Assembly: GCF_004364165.1 (NCBI RefSeq)
Contig: NZ_SOAY01000010.1
Location: forward strand, 1,081,098 to 1,145,097
From: Maribacter spongiicola
GTDB lineage: Bacteria; Bacteroidota; Bacteroidia; Flavobacteriales; Flavobacteriaceae
DNA: 64,000 nucleotides
Direction of reading: 5' to 3'
A program made the translations under genes and the position numbers. How positions within the stretch are numbered: the first letter of the stretch is position 1; each line of letters starts with the position of its first letter. Positions 25,935 to 35,383 of this stretch are shown here, one piece after another. The notes below the pieces were generated by a model. It searched no databases, was not told where the DNA came from, and worked only from the letters and a program-made list of their open reading frames with translations.

Positions 25935-26252
25935 CTAACGGTATTCTTCTCGTGTTGGGCTAAATACATCTAATAACTTACAAGGGGTCAAAGCAACACC
26001 ACTATGTTTTAAATGCGGGGCAATTACCACGATGTCACCTGGGTGGTACACCTTTGTAGTTCCATCTAAAGTGAATTCAAAATCACCCTCCATCACATGC
26101 ATGATCTGCTCGTTCATATGCGCATGTTCAGGTACTGTAGCGCCTTTTTCTACATCCCAAAATGCCATACTCATATTTTCAGAGTGTACCAATTTGCCAT
26201 GTAAACCGGGCATAATCTCTTTTGACGGTATTGTAGAAAGCTTATAGTTCAT
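25935..26252 (-). CDS. Small cupin-domain protein
   Basis: 105 residues, a single-domain cupin. Motif 1 is PEHAHMNEQIMHVMEG (two His and a Glu as metal ligands) and motif 2 is PGDIVVIAPHLKHSGVALTPC. Such proteins bind Fe, Zn or Mn and act as isomerases, dioxygenases or sensors. It is upstream of the atypical SDR, so the pair could handle a shared small metabolite. Confidence 0.8.
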   Translation of the reverse strand: MNYKLSTIPSKEIMPGLHGKLVHSENMSMAFWDVEKGATVPEHAHMNEQIMHVMEGDFEFTLDGTTKVYHPGDIVVIAPHLKHSGVALTPCKLLDVFSPTREEYR

Positions 26253-26333
26253 TATTCTTTAGTTTAAGAACTAAAGATACTAGAATCTGTCGCAATTTTA
26301 TAATAGTTGTTCGTCTAGAAATGTTGTTTTCGG

Positions 26334-28505
26334 TTAGTTGCCGTATTCCCAATCAAGTACCACAAATTCGCAGCGTCTGTTCCACTCATGATCTTCTTCA
26401 GAACAGGCTTCTTCAGTTGCACAAACTACAATAGGTTTTGATTCTCCGTATCCTTTTGAAACCACTCTGCCAGATTCAATTCCGTTTTTGACCAAGAAAT
26501 CTTTCGCAGAATCGGCACGTTTTTGAGAAAGGTCTTTGTTATAGTTTTTATTGCCACGAATATCTGTATGAGTGCCAATTTCAATGATCATACCCGGGTT
26601 TTTCTTCATAATATCTATGACCGTTTGTAAACGTTCGCGAGACTCTCTTCTTAGATACCATAAACTATAATCGAAATGTATTTCTTCGGTCTGTATAACC
26701 GTACGGTCGCTCTCTTTTACTAAAGCTTCTTCTGTTGCTATGGCATCGGCTATTTTCTTTGCAAGTGCCTTCTCGGTTTTTGCTTTCTCGGCAATGCGCT
26801 GTTTCGTTAAACGTTCAGCTTTTTCAATACGTTGTTTTTCTGCTAATAGATTGGCTTTTTTATCTACCTCTAACTTTTTAGCGACCATTTGCTTTGTGCG
26901 TAGTCGTTCGGCTTCTTGTTGTTCTTGCAATGCTAGTGCTTCTGTTTTTTGTTTTTCTAGGATGGAATATAAAGGCATCGATGCATCATGTTCGGCGTTT
27001 CTTTCTTTTGTACTACGGATGTTCTTGGCATTACCTTCATACCCATTTTTTTCTGCTTGTACTTCGTAGGATGCTTCACAGACAATATCAAAGTCAAACG
27101 CACCATTTTCTTTGGTAATGCATGTGGCTATCACCTGTTTTTCTGCATTTACTAAAGTTACCGTTGCATTGGCCAATGGTAGGGTAGTGGTTCGATCTGT
27201 TATAATACCGGTAATAAACTGTTCGCAATCTTCAATTGATAATTCTTTGGTAATGCTAAAACTATAGATATCATCGCTACCTATACCAGATGGTCTGTTA
27301 CTTGCGAAATAGCCCGATGCATTATCAGTATTCAATACATACGAGAAATCATCATAACCACTGTTTACAGGTAACCCTAAATTATCCGGATTCTGAAATG
27401 TTCCATTTTTGTTTATAGAAATAAAGACATCTAAAAGTCCGAAACCTGGGTGTCCGTTCGATGAAAAATAAAGAGAATTATCCGAAGCTATAAAAGGGAA
27501 TTGTTCCTTCTTATCGGTATTAATTATACTACCTAAATTTACGGGTGTGCTAAACGAATTGTCGGCTTGTAAGCTTGTTTCATAGATGTCGAAAGAGCCA
27601 AATCCGCCAGGTCTATCCGAAGAAAAATATAATTTTGTACCATCTGCATTTAAAGCAGGGTGTTCATTAGAAAAATCATCACTGTTGAATGAAAGTTCTG
27701 TAATATTCCCCCATTCGCCATCAACTAAACTAGCACTGTAAATCTTTAAATTAGAAACCTTTTGATCATCCGTTTTACGCTTGCCATGGTTATAGTTGTT
27801 ACGGGTAAAGTACATGATGTTTCCATCGGGTGAAACCGTAAAAGAACCTTCGTGCAATTTTGTGTTAATAGCATTCGATAGGCTGACACTAATACTATCG
27901 CCCAGTTGTTCTTGATCTATGGGGTGCGTGTAAATATCGAGATACTGCTGATTGTTCCATCGGTATGTTTTCGAAGTTGATTTTTTATGTGCTGCGGTAT
28001 ACCAAATGGCATCACCTACCTGCATTGCCCCAAATTCTGATGTTGTCGTATTCAGGTTACTATTTGCAATTGCGAAACGATCACCGATCGCTTTTACATT
28101 TTCTAGGTATATATTTTCTTCTTTTAGTTGCTGCAATTTTTCTGAATTGCCTTCTTTGGTGTAAAAATCGAATAATACCTGTGCGGCTTCGTCATATTCG
28201 CCAATAGCTTTTAAAGATTGATTCAGCTTAAAATAATACTGCTCATCTACCGTATCGCCATAATTAGAAATAAGGTACCGGTACCAACGTGCCGATGCAT
28301 TAAGGTCAAAGGTATGGTAATAGCTATCTGCCAGGTTCTTTACGACCAAACTGCTTTTATTGCTCGGTAATGCGGCTTCGTACAAGGCAATGGCATCTGC
28401 ATAGTATTTCTTTTCAAATAGGTCGTTGGCACGTTTTAAATCTTGTGACCAGGCGGATTGAAAAATGCCTAAAATTAGGACGATATAAATATGTAAGTTT
28501 TTCAT
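26334..28505 (-). CDS. OmpA-family protein with TPR and WD40-like PD40 repeats (T9SS-linked, PorE-like)
   Basis: About 723 residues from the ATG at 28505, which gives a signal peptide (MKNLHIYIVLILGIFQSAWSQ) and sits 1 bp behind the porP stop. TPR-like helices come first (ANDLFEKKYYADAIALYE), then PD40 beta-propeller blades (GTKLYFSSDRPGGFGSFDIYE, NSLYFSSNGHPGFGLLDVF), a CarboxypepD-type domain, a Lys/Glu-rich coiled coil (about 550-615) and a C-terminal OmpA domain (IEIGTHTDIRGNKNYNKDLSQKRADSAKDFL) that grips peptidoglycan. It is the last gene of the adhesin-PorP-OmpA triad; an anchor for the T9SS cargo is likely. Confidence 0.85.
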   Translation of the reverse strand: MKNLHIYIVLILGIFQSAWSQDLKRANDLFEKKYYADAIALYEAALPSNKSSLVVKNLADSYYHTFDLNASARWYRYLISNYGDTVDEQYYFKLNQSLKAIGEYDEAAQVLFDFYTKEGNSEKLQQLKEENIYLENVKAIGDRFAIANSNLNTTTSEFGAMQVGDAIWYTAAHKKSTSKTYRWNNQQYLDIYTHPIDQEQLGDSISVSLSNAINTKLHEGSFTVSPDGNIMYFTRNNYNHGKRKTDDQKVSNLKIYSASLVDGEWGNITELSFNSDDFSNEHPALNADGTKLYFSSDRPGGFGSFDIYETSLQADNSFSTPVNLGSIINTDKKEQFPFIASDNSLYFSSNGHPGFGLLDVFISINKNGTFQNPDNLGLPVNSGYDDFSYVLNTDNASGYFASNRPSGIGSDDIYSFSITKELSIEDCEQFITGIITDRTTTLPLANATVTLVNAEKQVIATCITKENGAFDFDIVCEASYEVQAEKNGYEGNAKNIRSTKERNAEHDASMPLYSILEKQKTEALALQEQQEAERLRTKQMVAKKLEVDKKANLLAEKQRIEKAERLTKQRIAEKAKTEKALAKKIADAIATEEALVKESDRTVIQTEEIHFDYSLWYLRRESRERLQTVIDIMKKNPGMIIEIGTHTDIRGNKNYNKDLSQKRADSAKDFLVKNGIESGRVVSKGYGESKPIVVCATEEACSEEDHEWNRRCEFVVLDWEYGN

Positions 28506-28506
28506 T

Positions 28507-29460
28507 TTAGTAGAATCTAGGAGATTTATCATAGCCTTTTTTGAGTCCCCAAAGGTCTAGGTTGAACAGCACGAAAATTTCATGTGATCCATTATTGAAT
28601 GCGCCTAAATTAGACAAGGTGTAATCGTAAGCATAGCCTATTCGTACAGAAGGTATAACCGCAATATTGAACATGGCATTGACAGAATCATCTAACCTAT
28701 ACGAGACACCACCTTCAAAACGATTATTGAATAATGCGTTGAAAGAGACATCTGCAGTAATTGGTGCGCCCGATACCATTTTGGTTAATACAGACGGCTT
28801 TAGTTTCAGGTTCGGGTTAATGTCAAATACATAACCCGCCATACCAAAAAGGTGAATAGCTTCTGATCCAATACGGTTTAGACCATCCCTGTTTTCTAAA
28901 TGTTTAGAGGTCAATAAATTCGGAATTGACAGACCTGCGTAAAATTTATCTCTGTTATAAAATGCACCAATACCCACATTTGGGAAGGTGTTATTCATAT
29001 TCTCATTAAAAGCAGGATCATCTTGAACCTCTGGTAATCTGAATCCGTTGAAATTTGTTTCGAACGTGGTGATACCTCCTTTTAGACCTAAACTCAAATT
29101 ACTTTGTTCATCTAGCTTTAATATATAGGCGAAATCGACATAAATGTTATTCTCTTTCAATGAACCATCGCCAATATCATCTGATATTATAGATGCGCCC
29201 ATTTCAATTTTTTCCGATAACGGAGTATGTGCAAAGAAGGTTAGCGTTTTTGGTGCGCCCACAGCATTTTCCCATTGGGTTCTGTAGAGCGTACCAAAAT
29301 TAAGCATGCCAGGTTGATTGGTTGTGTAAGCAGGGTTGACCACATTCATGTTATACATATACTGCGTATACTGTGGGTCTTGTTGACCTTGTAGTTGTAT
29401 CAAGAACAAAAGCATAACTATGCAGATGCCCCAAGTAGTGTTTGTTATTTTCTTGTGCAT
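28507..29460 (-). CDS. PorP/SprF-family type IX secretion-associated outer-membrane protein
   Basis: 317 residues. Signal peptide with cut after LIQLQGQ; then the family start DPQYTQYMYNMNVVNPAYT and repeated amphipathic beta-strands ending in a barrel. SprF is required for secretion of SprB, the gliding adhesin, and PorP/SprF homologs are usually paired with a CHU_C adhesin. Here the adhesin gene lies immediately upstream with 3 bp between, matching that pairing. Start ATG at 29460. Confidence 0.9.
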   Translation of the reverse strand: MHKKITNTTWGICIVMLLFLIQLQGQQDPQYTQYMYNMNVVNPAYTTNQPGMLNFGTLYRTQWENAVGAPKTLTFFAHTPLSEKIEMGASIISDDIGDGSLKENNIYVDFAYILKLDEQSNLSLGLKGGITTFETNFNGFRLPEVQDDPAFNENMNNTFPNVGIGAFYNRDKFYAGLSIPNLLTSKHLENRDGLNRIGSEAIHLFGMAGYVFDINPNLKLKPSVLTKMVSGAPITADVSFNALFNNRFEGGVSYRLDDSVNAMFNIAVIPSVRIGYAYDYTLSNLGAFNNGSHEIFVLFNLDLWGLKKGYDKSPRFY

Positions 29461-29463
29461 GGG

Positions 29464-32316
29464 TTATCTGTTTAAGTATAAGCGACCTTGAATAGGTTCT
29501 GAATTGCCTTTATTATAATTGATGATATAGAAATAGACTCCGTTTGGTGCTGTGGCAGAACCATTTCTACCATCCCAAGCGGGATTGGTTTTGTCGCCTT
29601 TAAATAATGAGGTGCCGTATCGGTTCAAAATCTCTAAAGTGAAATTCGGGAAAATGATTTCTATATTCGGAATGAAAAAAGTATCGTTTCTGCCGTCGGC
29701 ATTTGGTGAAAATCCGTCAGGTATGAAGAAGTCATAATTTTCGGGATCACAATTACTAAAATCTACAGTTACCGGTATACGTGTTGCAGAAGTACATCCG
29801 GTAAGGGAATTATAATTTTCTGCATAATAAACTGTGTCTTCTAATAACGGAACGTCATCTGTTAGCGCTGTACCACCAGTTTCGGTAATAAACCATAATA
29901 CTTCATTTTCTGTTTCGTTTTCTAAAGTCCGTAATGCTACGACCGTAGGGTCATCTAAACCACAAACTGATAACATATCTGAAGATATTGCTGTTGGTGC
30001 AACCGTTATTACTGTCGGCGTAATTTCTAAACGATCTGTACTCGTACAACCACCGCTATTGGTAGCTGCGAAATAAGTTTGACCATCTACTAGAATGGTT
30101 GACGCATCTAAAGCAGTGTCGCCAGAGAGCGTACTAAACCATGTAATGGAACTGCCTGTAATTATATTTACAGTAATATTCGACAATGTCGGACTCGTTT
30201 CTGCGCAGAACAAGGGAGTATTATCATCACTCGTTGGCGCATCTGGATTACTGAAATTGACCGTTATTTGAACACGTTCGGTTCCTTCACAATTAGTAAG
30301 TGGATCGCTATTGGTAACAAAATAATCTTCACCATCAATCAGCTCTGTTGAAATCGGTAGAATATTGGTGTCTGTATCGGTATCGTAAAATAAGATATCG
30401 CCAGCTGCGGTAACATTAATATCCATTAACTTCGGTAACCCACTAAAATCGCTCAAACAAAAAGTCTGGCTGGCATCGGCTACGGGAGCATCTGGCACTC
30501 CGCCACGAGAGAAATTTTCGCTCTCTTCGAACTCAAAATCTAATCGGCAGGGTGTAGTATCATTCTGAATGCTTCGTACACTAGCGGTATAATTACCAAT
30601 AGGTAAAGCATCGACATCGATTTGATAGGCAGCAGTACCACCTGTGAAATTTATAGTATTGGTAGTGAGCACGGTATTTGAACCTAATTCGGTAACATCA
30701 TAGGTTATCGTATAGGTGCCATCTGGTAGTATAGGTGCATCTACCAAAACATCTATTTGTGTAGCATCGCAATTGTTATCTACAATAAGATTTAGCTGAA
30801 TAGCATCTGGTAACGGAGTTACTATAAAAGTATTCACTAATGGGCAACTTGTGGCATAAATGCCCGATAGTGTTGTTCTAATGTTGTATTCGCCACCTGA
30901 GTTAAAGTTATTTGAAGGAACTATAAAAGAAGCATTACCATTTGTAAATTCAAGCTCGAAAGAATCTGAAATTACAGTACTACCATCGGGGTTTGTTAAG
31001 GTGTAGGTCGTTGAAAAATTGCCGGTTGCGAAATTTCCATCCACATCAAGTATATCAATTATTTGTATAATATTGTCATTTTGTACGCAAATATCTTCGG
31101 CGGTAATATCTGAACTTGTTACTAAAAATGTGGTGGGTGGCACAACAACTCTAGGGCAAACATCTCGTGGTGGCGTTACGCTTGTAATACCTACAACTTC
31201 TAATGTAACCTCTTCATTTAAAGGTACTAGACCCTGGTCAATGACAAAATTGCCATTTCCGTCAGATAATGTTGCCGGTGCATCACCTAAAACACCATCA
31301 ATGGTGTACTGAATTAAAAAATCACCATTAAATAAGAGTGTGTCGTCATAATCAAGATTAACGACATATGCTGATCCAAAACAGATATCAACGGTTTCAA
31401 TTGTGCCATTTAGTATGGGTAATATTCTAATGCTTACCTCGGAAATTCTTTTTTCACACACGGGGTGACTAGGGAAAACTGTATAATTAAAGGTAAAATC
31501 AGCATAACCAAAATTGTCATACATTTCTTGAATGTTAATGACCGAATCGTTGAGGTCGCTTAATTGGTTGGTTCCATCTTCTGTCCAAGTTCCATTTGGA
31601 TCTTCACCTATCAATTGTTCACTAAGGTCAAATGCGGTATACCCCGATAAATCATCGCCAGCACAAAAAATTAGTGCAGGAGCCCTACCTGCGTTTGGTG
31701 GCGGGTGCACTTCTAAAATTACGGTCGAGGTTCTTCCTAGGCAACTATCAACATCAGGTACCGTATATGTAAATGTATAGATACCGGGTCCTGCTTGTTG
31801 GGCATTAAAAAAATTTTCATTTAATTGACCGGTAAAGGTACTTGGGTCTTCTTCCCAAAGTCCATTGAAATCTTGAACTTTTCCGTCTACATTACTTCCT
31901 AAAAAACCATGTAGGTTAACGTTAGGGTCATCACCACAGGCATTTGCACTACCATCAATATTATCCTCACCAGGGTAACCACCTAAAGTTATGGTTACGG
32001 TAGCAGTTTCATTACAATCTGTGTTGGTATATACAAAAGAGTGTGTGCCGTAATTATTAATACGCCACAAATCTACAATACCGGTACTTTGGTTTAATGC
32101 GTAGAAATTTTCTGGGTTCGTGGTAGACCATGTTCCGCCAGCAGTTGGTGAGCCACCTAACCTTGGGAATAATGCAAAATTACGATTAGTGTCATCTGCA
32201 TCTTTTTCACAAACTACAATGCTGGCATCATTTCCAGCGCATTGTGCTTTGACCAAGTTTGAAAAACCAAATGTAAAAATTACAATGGCTAAGAACCTAA
32301 GTTTTAATTTATTCAT
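29464..32316 (-). CDS. Large secreted adhesin with type B T9SS sorting domain
   Basis: 950 residues. Signal peptide (MNKLKLRFLAIVIFTFGFSNLVKAQ). The body is a chain of immunoglobulin-like beta domains with conserved Cys pairs and repeated blocks such as TFCLSDFSGLPKLMDINVTAAGDILFYDT. The C-terminal domain is the CHU_C/gliding-motility type: FFIPDGFSPNADGRNDTFFIPN, LEILNRYGTSLFKGD, WDGRNGSATAPNGVYFYIINY. That signal routes it through the type IX secretion system. It is smaller than SprB. It heads the triad adhesin-PorP-OmpA and probably works in adhesion or gliding. Confidence 0.9.
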   Translation of the reverse strand: MNKLKLRFLAIVIFTFGFSNLVKAQCAGNDASIVVCEKDADDTNRNFALFPRLGGSPTAGGTWSTTNPENFYALNQSTGIVDLWRINNYGTHSFVYTNTDCNETATVTITLGGYPGEDNIDGSANACGDDPNVNLHGFLGSNVDGKVQDFNGLWEEDPSTFTGQLNENFFNAQQAGPGIYTFTYTVPDVDSCLGRTSTVILEVHPPPNAGRAPALIFCAGDDLSGYTAFDLSEQLIGEDPNGTWTEDGTNQLSDLNDSVINIQEMYDNFGYADFTFNYTVFPSHPVCEKRISEVSIRILPILNGTIETVDICFGSAYVVNLDYDDTLLFNGDFLIQYTIDGVLGDAPATLSDGNGNFVIDQGLVPLNEEVTLEVVGITSVTPPRDVCPRVVVPPTTFLVTSSDITAEDICVQNDNIIQIIDILDVDGNFATGNFSTTYTLTNPDGSTVISDSFELEFTNGNASFIVPSNNFNSGGEYNIRTTLSGIYATSCPLVNTFIVTPLPDAIQLNLIVDNNCDATQIDVLVDAPILPDGTYTITYDVTELGSNTVLTTNTINFTGGTAAYQIDVDALPIGNYTASVRSIQNDTTPCRLDFEFEESENFSRGGVPDAPVADASQTFCLSDFSGLPKLMDINVTAAGDILFYDTDTDTNILPISTELIDGEDYFVTNSDPLTNCEGTERVQITVNFSNPDAPTSDDNTPLFCAETSPTLSNITVNIITGSSITWFSTLSGDTALDASTILVDGQTYFAATNSGGCTSTDRLEITPTVITVAPTAISSDMLSVCGLDDPTVVALRTLENETENEVLWFITETGGTALTDDVPLLEDTVYYAENYNSLTGCTSATRIPVTVDFSNCDPENYDFFIPDGFSPNADGRNDTFFIPNIEIIFPNFTLEILNRYGTSLFKGDKTNPAWDGRNGSATAPNGVYFYIINYNKGNSEPIQGRLYLNR

Positions 32317-32543
32317 TAATAGGGGGTTGGTTGTTGAATAGAATTAATAGATGTTAAAGGTATTTGCGATTGTTTTTGTAGGAAATTATATGTTGTGAAA
32401 AGTTAAAAATGTAGGGTGAATACTATTAATAATGATATAAAGTGTTAAAATTTAACGCAATTCATCGATATTATATTGATTTTCTTACATGTAAGTGCGG
32501 CTTTAGGTTTGTGGGAATTGAATAGTTTTAATTGCACAATACG

Positions 32544-32551
32544 TATCTTTG
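32544..32551 (+). promoter_or_regulatory. -7 box (TATCTTTG) of mpl
   Basis: TATCTTTG matches TAnnTTTG and ends 17 bp before the ATG of mpl. Confidence 0.45.
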
Positions 32552-32568
32552 CCACCTAAAATTCAGGA

Positions 32569-33924
32569 ATGCAAATACATTTTATTGCAATAGGAGGAAG
32601 TGCCATGCACAATTTAGCGTTGGCGCTAGAACATAAAGGATATGTTATTACAGGTAGTGACGATGTCATTTTTGAACCTTCTAAATCTAGATTAGCAGCA
32701 AAAGGATTACTGCCCGACGAATTTGGCTGGTTTTCTGAAAAAATTACCAGTGATCTAGATGCTATTGTATTAGGTATGCACGCTAAGGCTGATAATCCAG
32801 AATTGCTAAAAGCGCAAGAACTAGGCATTACGATTTATTCTTACCCTGAGTTTTTATATGAGCAATCTAAAAATAAAACCAGAGTCGTTATTGGTGGCAG
32901 CCATGGTAAAACAACTATAACCTCAATGATCCTTCATGTACTCAACTTTCATGATATCGAAGTTGATTATATGGTAGGGGCACAGTTAGATGGCTTTGAT
33001 AGAATGGTGCATTTGACAGAAGATAATGATTTTATCGTGCTAGAAGGCGATGAGTATTTGTCGTCACCAATAGATCGCAGACCTAAATTTCATTTATACC
33101 AACCGAACATCGCATTATTAAGTGGTATTGCTTGGGATCATATCAACGTATTCCCAACTTTTGAGAATTACGTAGAGCAGTTTAAAATATTTGTCGATAG
33201 TATCGTTAACGGTGGTTCTATAACTTATAATATTGAAGACGAAACAGTAAAGGAAATCGTTGAAGCTTCTGAAAATGCCATTAGAAAATTACCATATACT
33301 ACACCTGAATATAGTGTTGAAGATGGCGAAACTTTATTAGAGACTAACGAAGGACCAATGCCTATTGAGGTTTTCGGAAAACATAATCTAAGTAATTTGG
33401 CAGGTGCAAAGTGGATTTGCCAAAACATGGGTGTTGATGAAGACGATTTTTATGAGGCAATTGCCACTTTCAAAGGGGCATCCAAACGTTTAGAGAAAAT
33501 AGCTGAGGGTAATTCAAGTATTGCCTATAAAGATTTTGCACACTCCCCAAGTAAAGTAGCCGCTACTACAAAGGCAGTAAAAGAGCAATACCCAAATAGA
33601 AAGTTGATTGCTTGCTTAGAGTTGCATACATACAGCAGTTTTAATCCGGAATTTCTAAAGGAATACAAAGGTGCTTTAGATGCTGCTGATGAGGCAGTTA
33701 TTTTCTACTTGCCAGAATCTGTAGCTATTAAGAAACTAGAAGCCGTTACTCCAGAACAAATTTCAGAAGCTTTTCAAAGAAAAGACCTAAAGATTTTTAC
33801 CGATGCAGCTTCGTTTCATGAATACCTAGAGAGGCAGGCGTACGATAATACCACATTGTTACTTATGAGTTCAGGTAATTATGGCGGATTCGATTTGAAG
33901 AGATTTCAAGAGTTGATGGGTTAA
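32569..33924 (+). CDS. mpl: UDP-N-acetylmuramate:L-alanyl-gamma-D-glutamyl-meso-diaminopimelate ligase
   Basis: 451 residues, the Mpl recycling enzyme length. N-terminal Rossmann domain (HFIAIGGSAMHNLALALEHKGY), P-loop GGSHGKTTITSM (about residues 108-119), then EGDEYLSS, LLSGIAWDHINVFPT and the C-terminal Mur domain (FKGASKRLEKIAEG, YKDFAHSPSKV). Mpl joins recycled tripeptide to UDP-MurNAc, linking to cell-wall reuse. It is similar to MurC, from which it differs by AMHNLA at the start and overall arrangement. Monocistronic. Confidence 0.93.
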   Translation: MQIHFIAIGGSAMHNLALALEHKGYVITGSDDVIFEPSKSRLAAKGLLPDEFGWFSEKITSDLDAIVLGMHAKADNPELLKAQELGITIYSYPEFLYEQSKNKTRVVIGGSHGKTTITSMILHVLNFHDIEVDYMVGAQLDGFDRMVHLTEDNDFIVLEGDEYLSSPIDRRPKFHLYQPNIALLSGIAWDHINVFPTFENYVEQFKIFVDSIVNGGSITYNIEDETVKEIVEASENAIRKLPYTTPEYSVEDGETLLETNEGPMPIEVFGKHNLSNLAGAKWICQNMGVDEDDFYEAIATFKGASKRLEKIAEGNSSIAYKDFAHSPSKVAATTKAVKEQYPNRKLIACLELHTYSSFNPEFLKEYKGALDAADEAVIFYLPESVAIKKLEAVTPEQISEAFQRKDLKIFTDAASFHEYLERQAYDNTTLLLMSSGNYGGFDLKRFQELMG

Positions 33925-34250
33925 GGGAAAGTACAGTATTAAGTACAAAGTAATAAGTATTAAGTAAAAAGTACGAGGTACAAAGTTGGGTTAGAGAAAA
34001 TAGAGGATAGAAAATAGAGTAAAGAGTACAAAGTATTAAGTAAAGAGTATTAAGTACAAAGTACGAAGTCTTTTTGAGTTTGAACTTGCACTTGATTTTT
34101 GAATTTTTTTGAACTTACACTTGACTTTTGAACTTGAACTTTTATTTTAACAACAAACAACAAACAACAAACAACAAACAACAAACAACAAACAACAAAC
34201 AACAACCAACAAACAACAACCAACAACCAACAACCAACAACCAATAACCA
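33925..34250. repeat. Three adjacent low-complexity repeat tracts
   Basis: Gene-less stretch of about 325 bp. 33928-34070 is a degenerate series built from AGTACAAAGTATTAAGTA. 34075-34140 repeats TTTGAACTTGCACTTGA-like units. 34149-34250 is a period-7 tract, AACAAAC then AACCAAC, with at least 13 units. Its leftward translation (LLVVGCWLLVV) is an artefact. Confidence 0.8.
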
Positions 34251-34252
34251 AA

Positions 34253-34696
34253 TTACACTCCGAATTGCTTTAAATGATGGTCTAAATGTTTGTATTGCAT
34301 TTGTCCCCATTGCTCTTTTGTAAATGGTCCGAATGCAGGGTGCGGATACCATTCTTTACGATCACGAACCGCATAAAAATCATTCACTAAAGTTTTAAGG
34401 ATTTCATGTTCGGTACTGAACACCTTATCTTCTTTTGTTTTTAGTTGAGGTGCAGTCGGTAAATTCTTCCTCCACGGTTTATCATTATATAAAGATTTTT
34501 TAAAGAAGGTTTTTATAAACCAATTACCTTTAGATGTATTTGGTTTATTTTCAATCGCTAATTTTAACGGGTATTGGCAATGCCAAACCATTTGCCCAAC
34601 GGTCATTTTACCCCATCCTTTTTCAGAGGTTTCTGAGAGTTGCTCAATTCTACCTTTAATTTCTTGGTATGCCTCTTCGTTTAAAATCGATTTCAT
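34253..34696 (-). CDS. DUF1569 (DinB-like) protein
   Basis: 147 residues. Helical DinB-like four-helix fold: GWGKMTVGQMVWHCQYPLKLAIEN, TEHEILKTLVNDFYAV, then HPAFGPFTKEQWGQMQYKHLDHHLKQF. The three His positions (WHC, HLDHH) fit a metal site like that of DinB enzymes. Function unknown. The stop codon lies directly against the period-7 tract. Confidence 0.8.
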   Translation of the reverse strand: MKSILNEEAYQEIKGRIEQLSETSEKGWGKMTVGQMVWHCQYPLKLAIENKPNTSKGNWFIKTFFKKSLYNDKPWRKNLPTAPQLKTKEDKVFSTEHEILKTLVNDFYAVRDRKEWYPHPAFGPFTKEQWGQMQYKHLDHHLKQFGV

Positions 34697-34758
34697 GGTT
34701 GGTTTTTTAAATGATGTATAAATTTACCAAAAAATAATTTGTTCTGTATCTTTAGCCA

Positions 34759-35361
34759 ATGCACGATAAACCCACTTCGTTTTCCATTAAAAATTGGTCA
34801 GATGACGATAAGCCTAGAGAAAAGCTAGTACATAAAGGTCGCTCAGTATTGTCTGATGCTGAATTGATTGCCATTTTAATAGGTTCGGGTAGTAGATCAG
34901 AAAGTGCGGTTGAACTGTCTAAACGTATTTTAGCATCTGTAGATAACAATCTTAATGAGTTAGGTAGACTTTCTATAAAACAGCTGATGACCTTTAAAGG
35001 TATTGGTGAAGCAAAAGCAGTAAGCATAGCAGCAGCTTTAGAAGTAGGTAGAAGAAGAAGGGGAGAAGACGCCGCCAAAATTGAAAAAATAGGAAGTAGT
35101 AAAGATGTATATGAAATTCTACAACCGCTGTTGGGCGATTTGGAACATGAAGAATTCTGGATTCTCTTTCTCAATAATTCCAATAAAGTTCTACATAAAG
35201 CACAGTTGAGTAAAGGTGGGATAACAGGTACTTTAGTAGATGTGCGTATTGTTATGAAACAAGCTTTAGAATTAGGTGCAGTTGCAATTATTCTTGCTCA
35301 TTATGTAAAGTATTTTATTATGTTAATAAAAATAGATAAATATTTGTTTCTTAGGGCGTAA
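34759..35361 (+). pseudogene. radC: radC, truncated in the JAB/JAMM domain by an unrelated sequence
   Basis: The first 187 residues are RadC: HhH region (FKGIGEAKAVSIAAALEVGRRRR) and the JAB domain (HEEFWILFLNNSNKVLHKAQLSKGGITGTLVDVRIVMKQALELGAVAIILAH). Right after AIILAH the frame reads YVKYFIMLIK and ends at 35361 (200 residues; normal about 225-230). The missing part is the NHPSG segment and the catalytic Asp that complete the JAMM zinc site, so the enzyme cannot work. The junction at about 35300 coincides with a 14-bp inverted repeat, so this looks like an insertion or rearrangement. Confidence 0.85.
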
Positions 35362-35383
35362 CAGAGGTTATACTTTACATAAT
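35300..35383. repeat. Perfect 14-bp inverted repeat at the radC break
   Basis: ATTATGTAAAGTAT (35300-35313) is mirrored by ATACTTTACATAAT (35370-35383), with 56 bp between. The left arm begins exactly where RadC similarity ends. It may be an insertion-element end, a recombination site or a terminator-like structure. No target duplication is visible. Confidence 0.6.

Noticed and set aside
34149..34250. Possible CRISPR array
   Set aside because: The unit is 7 bp with no spacers and no cas genes nearby; it is a simple repeat.
34050..34352. Leftward frame rich in LLVVGCWLLVV
   Set aside because: It is the translation of the period-7 AACAAAC tract and overlaps the DUF1569 gene.
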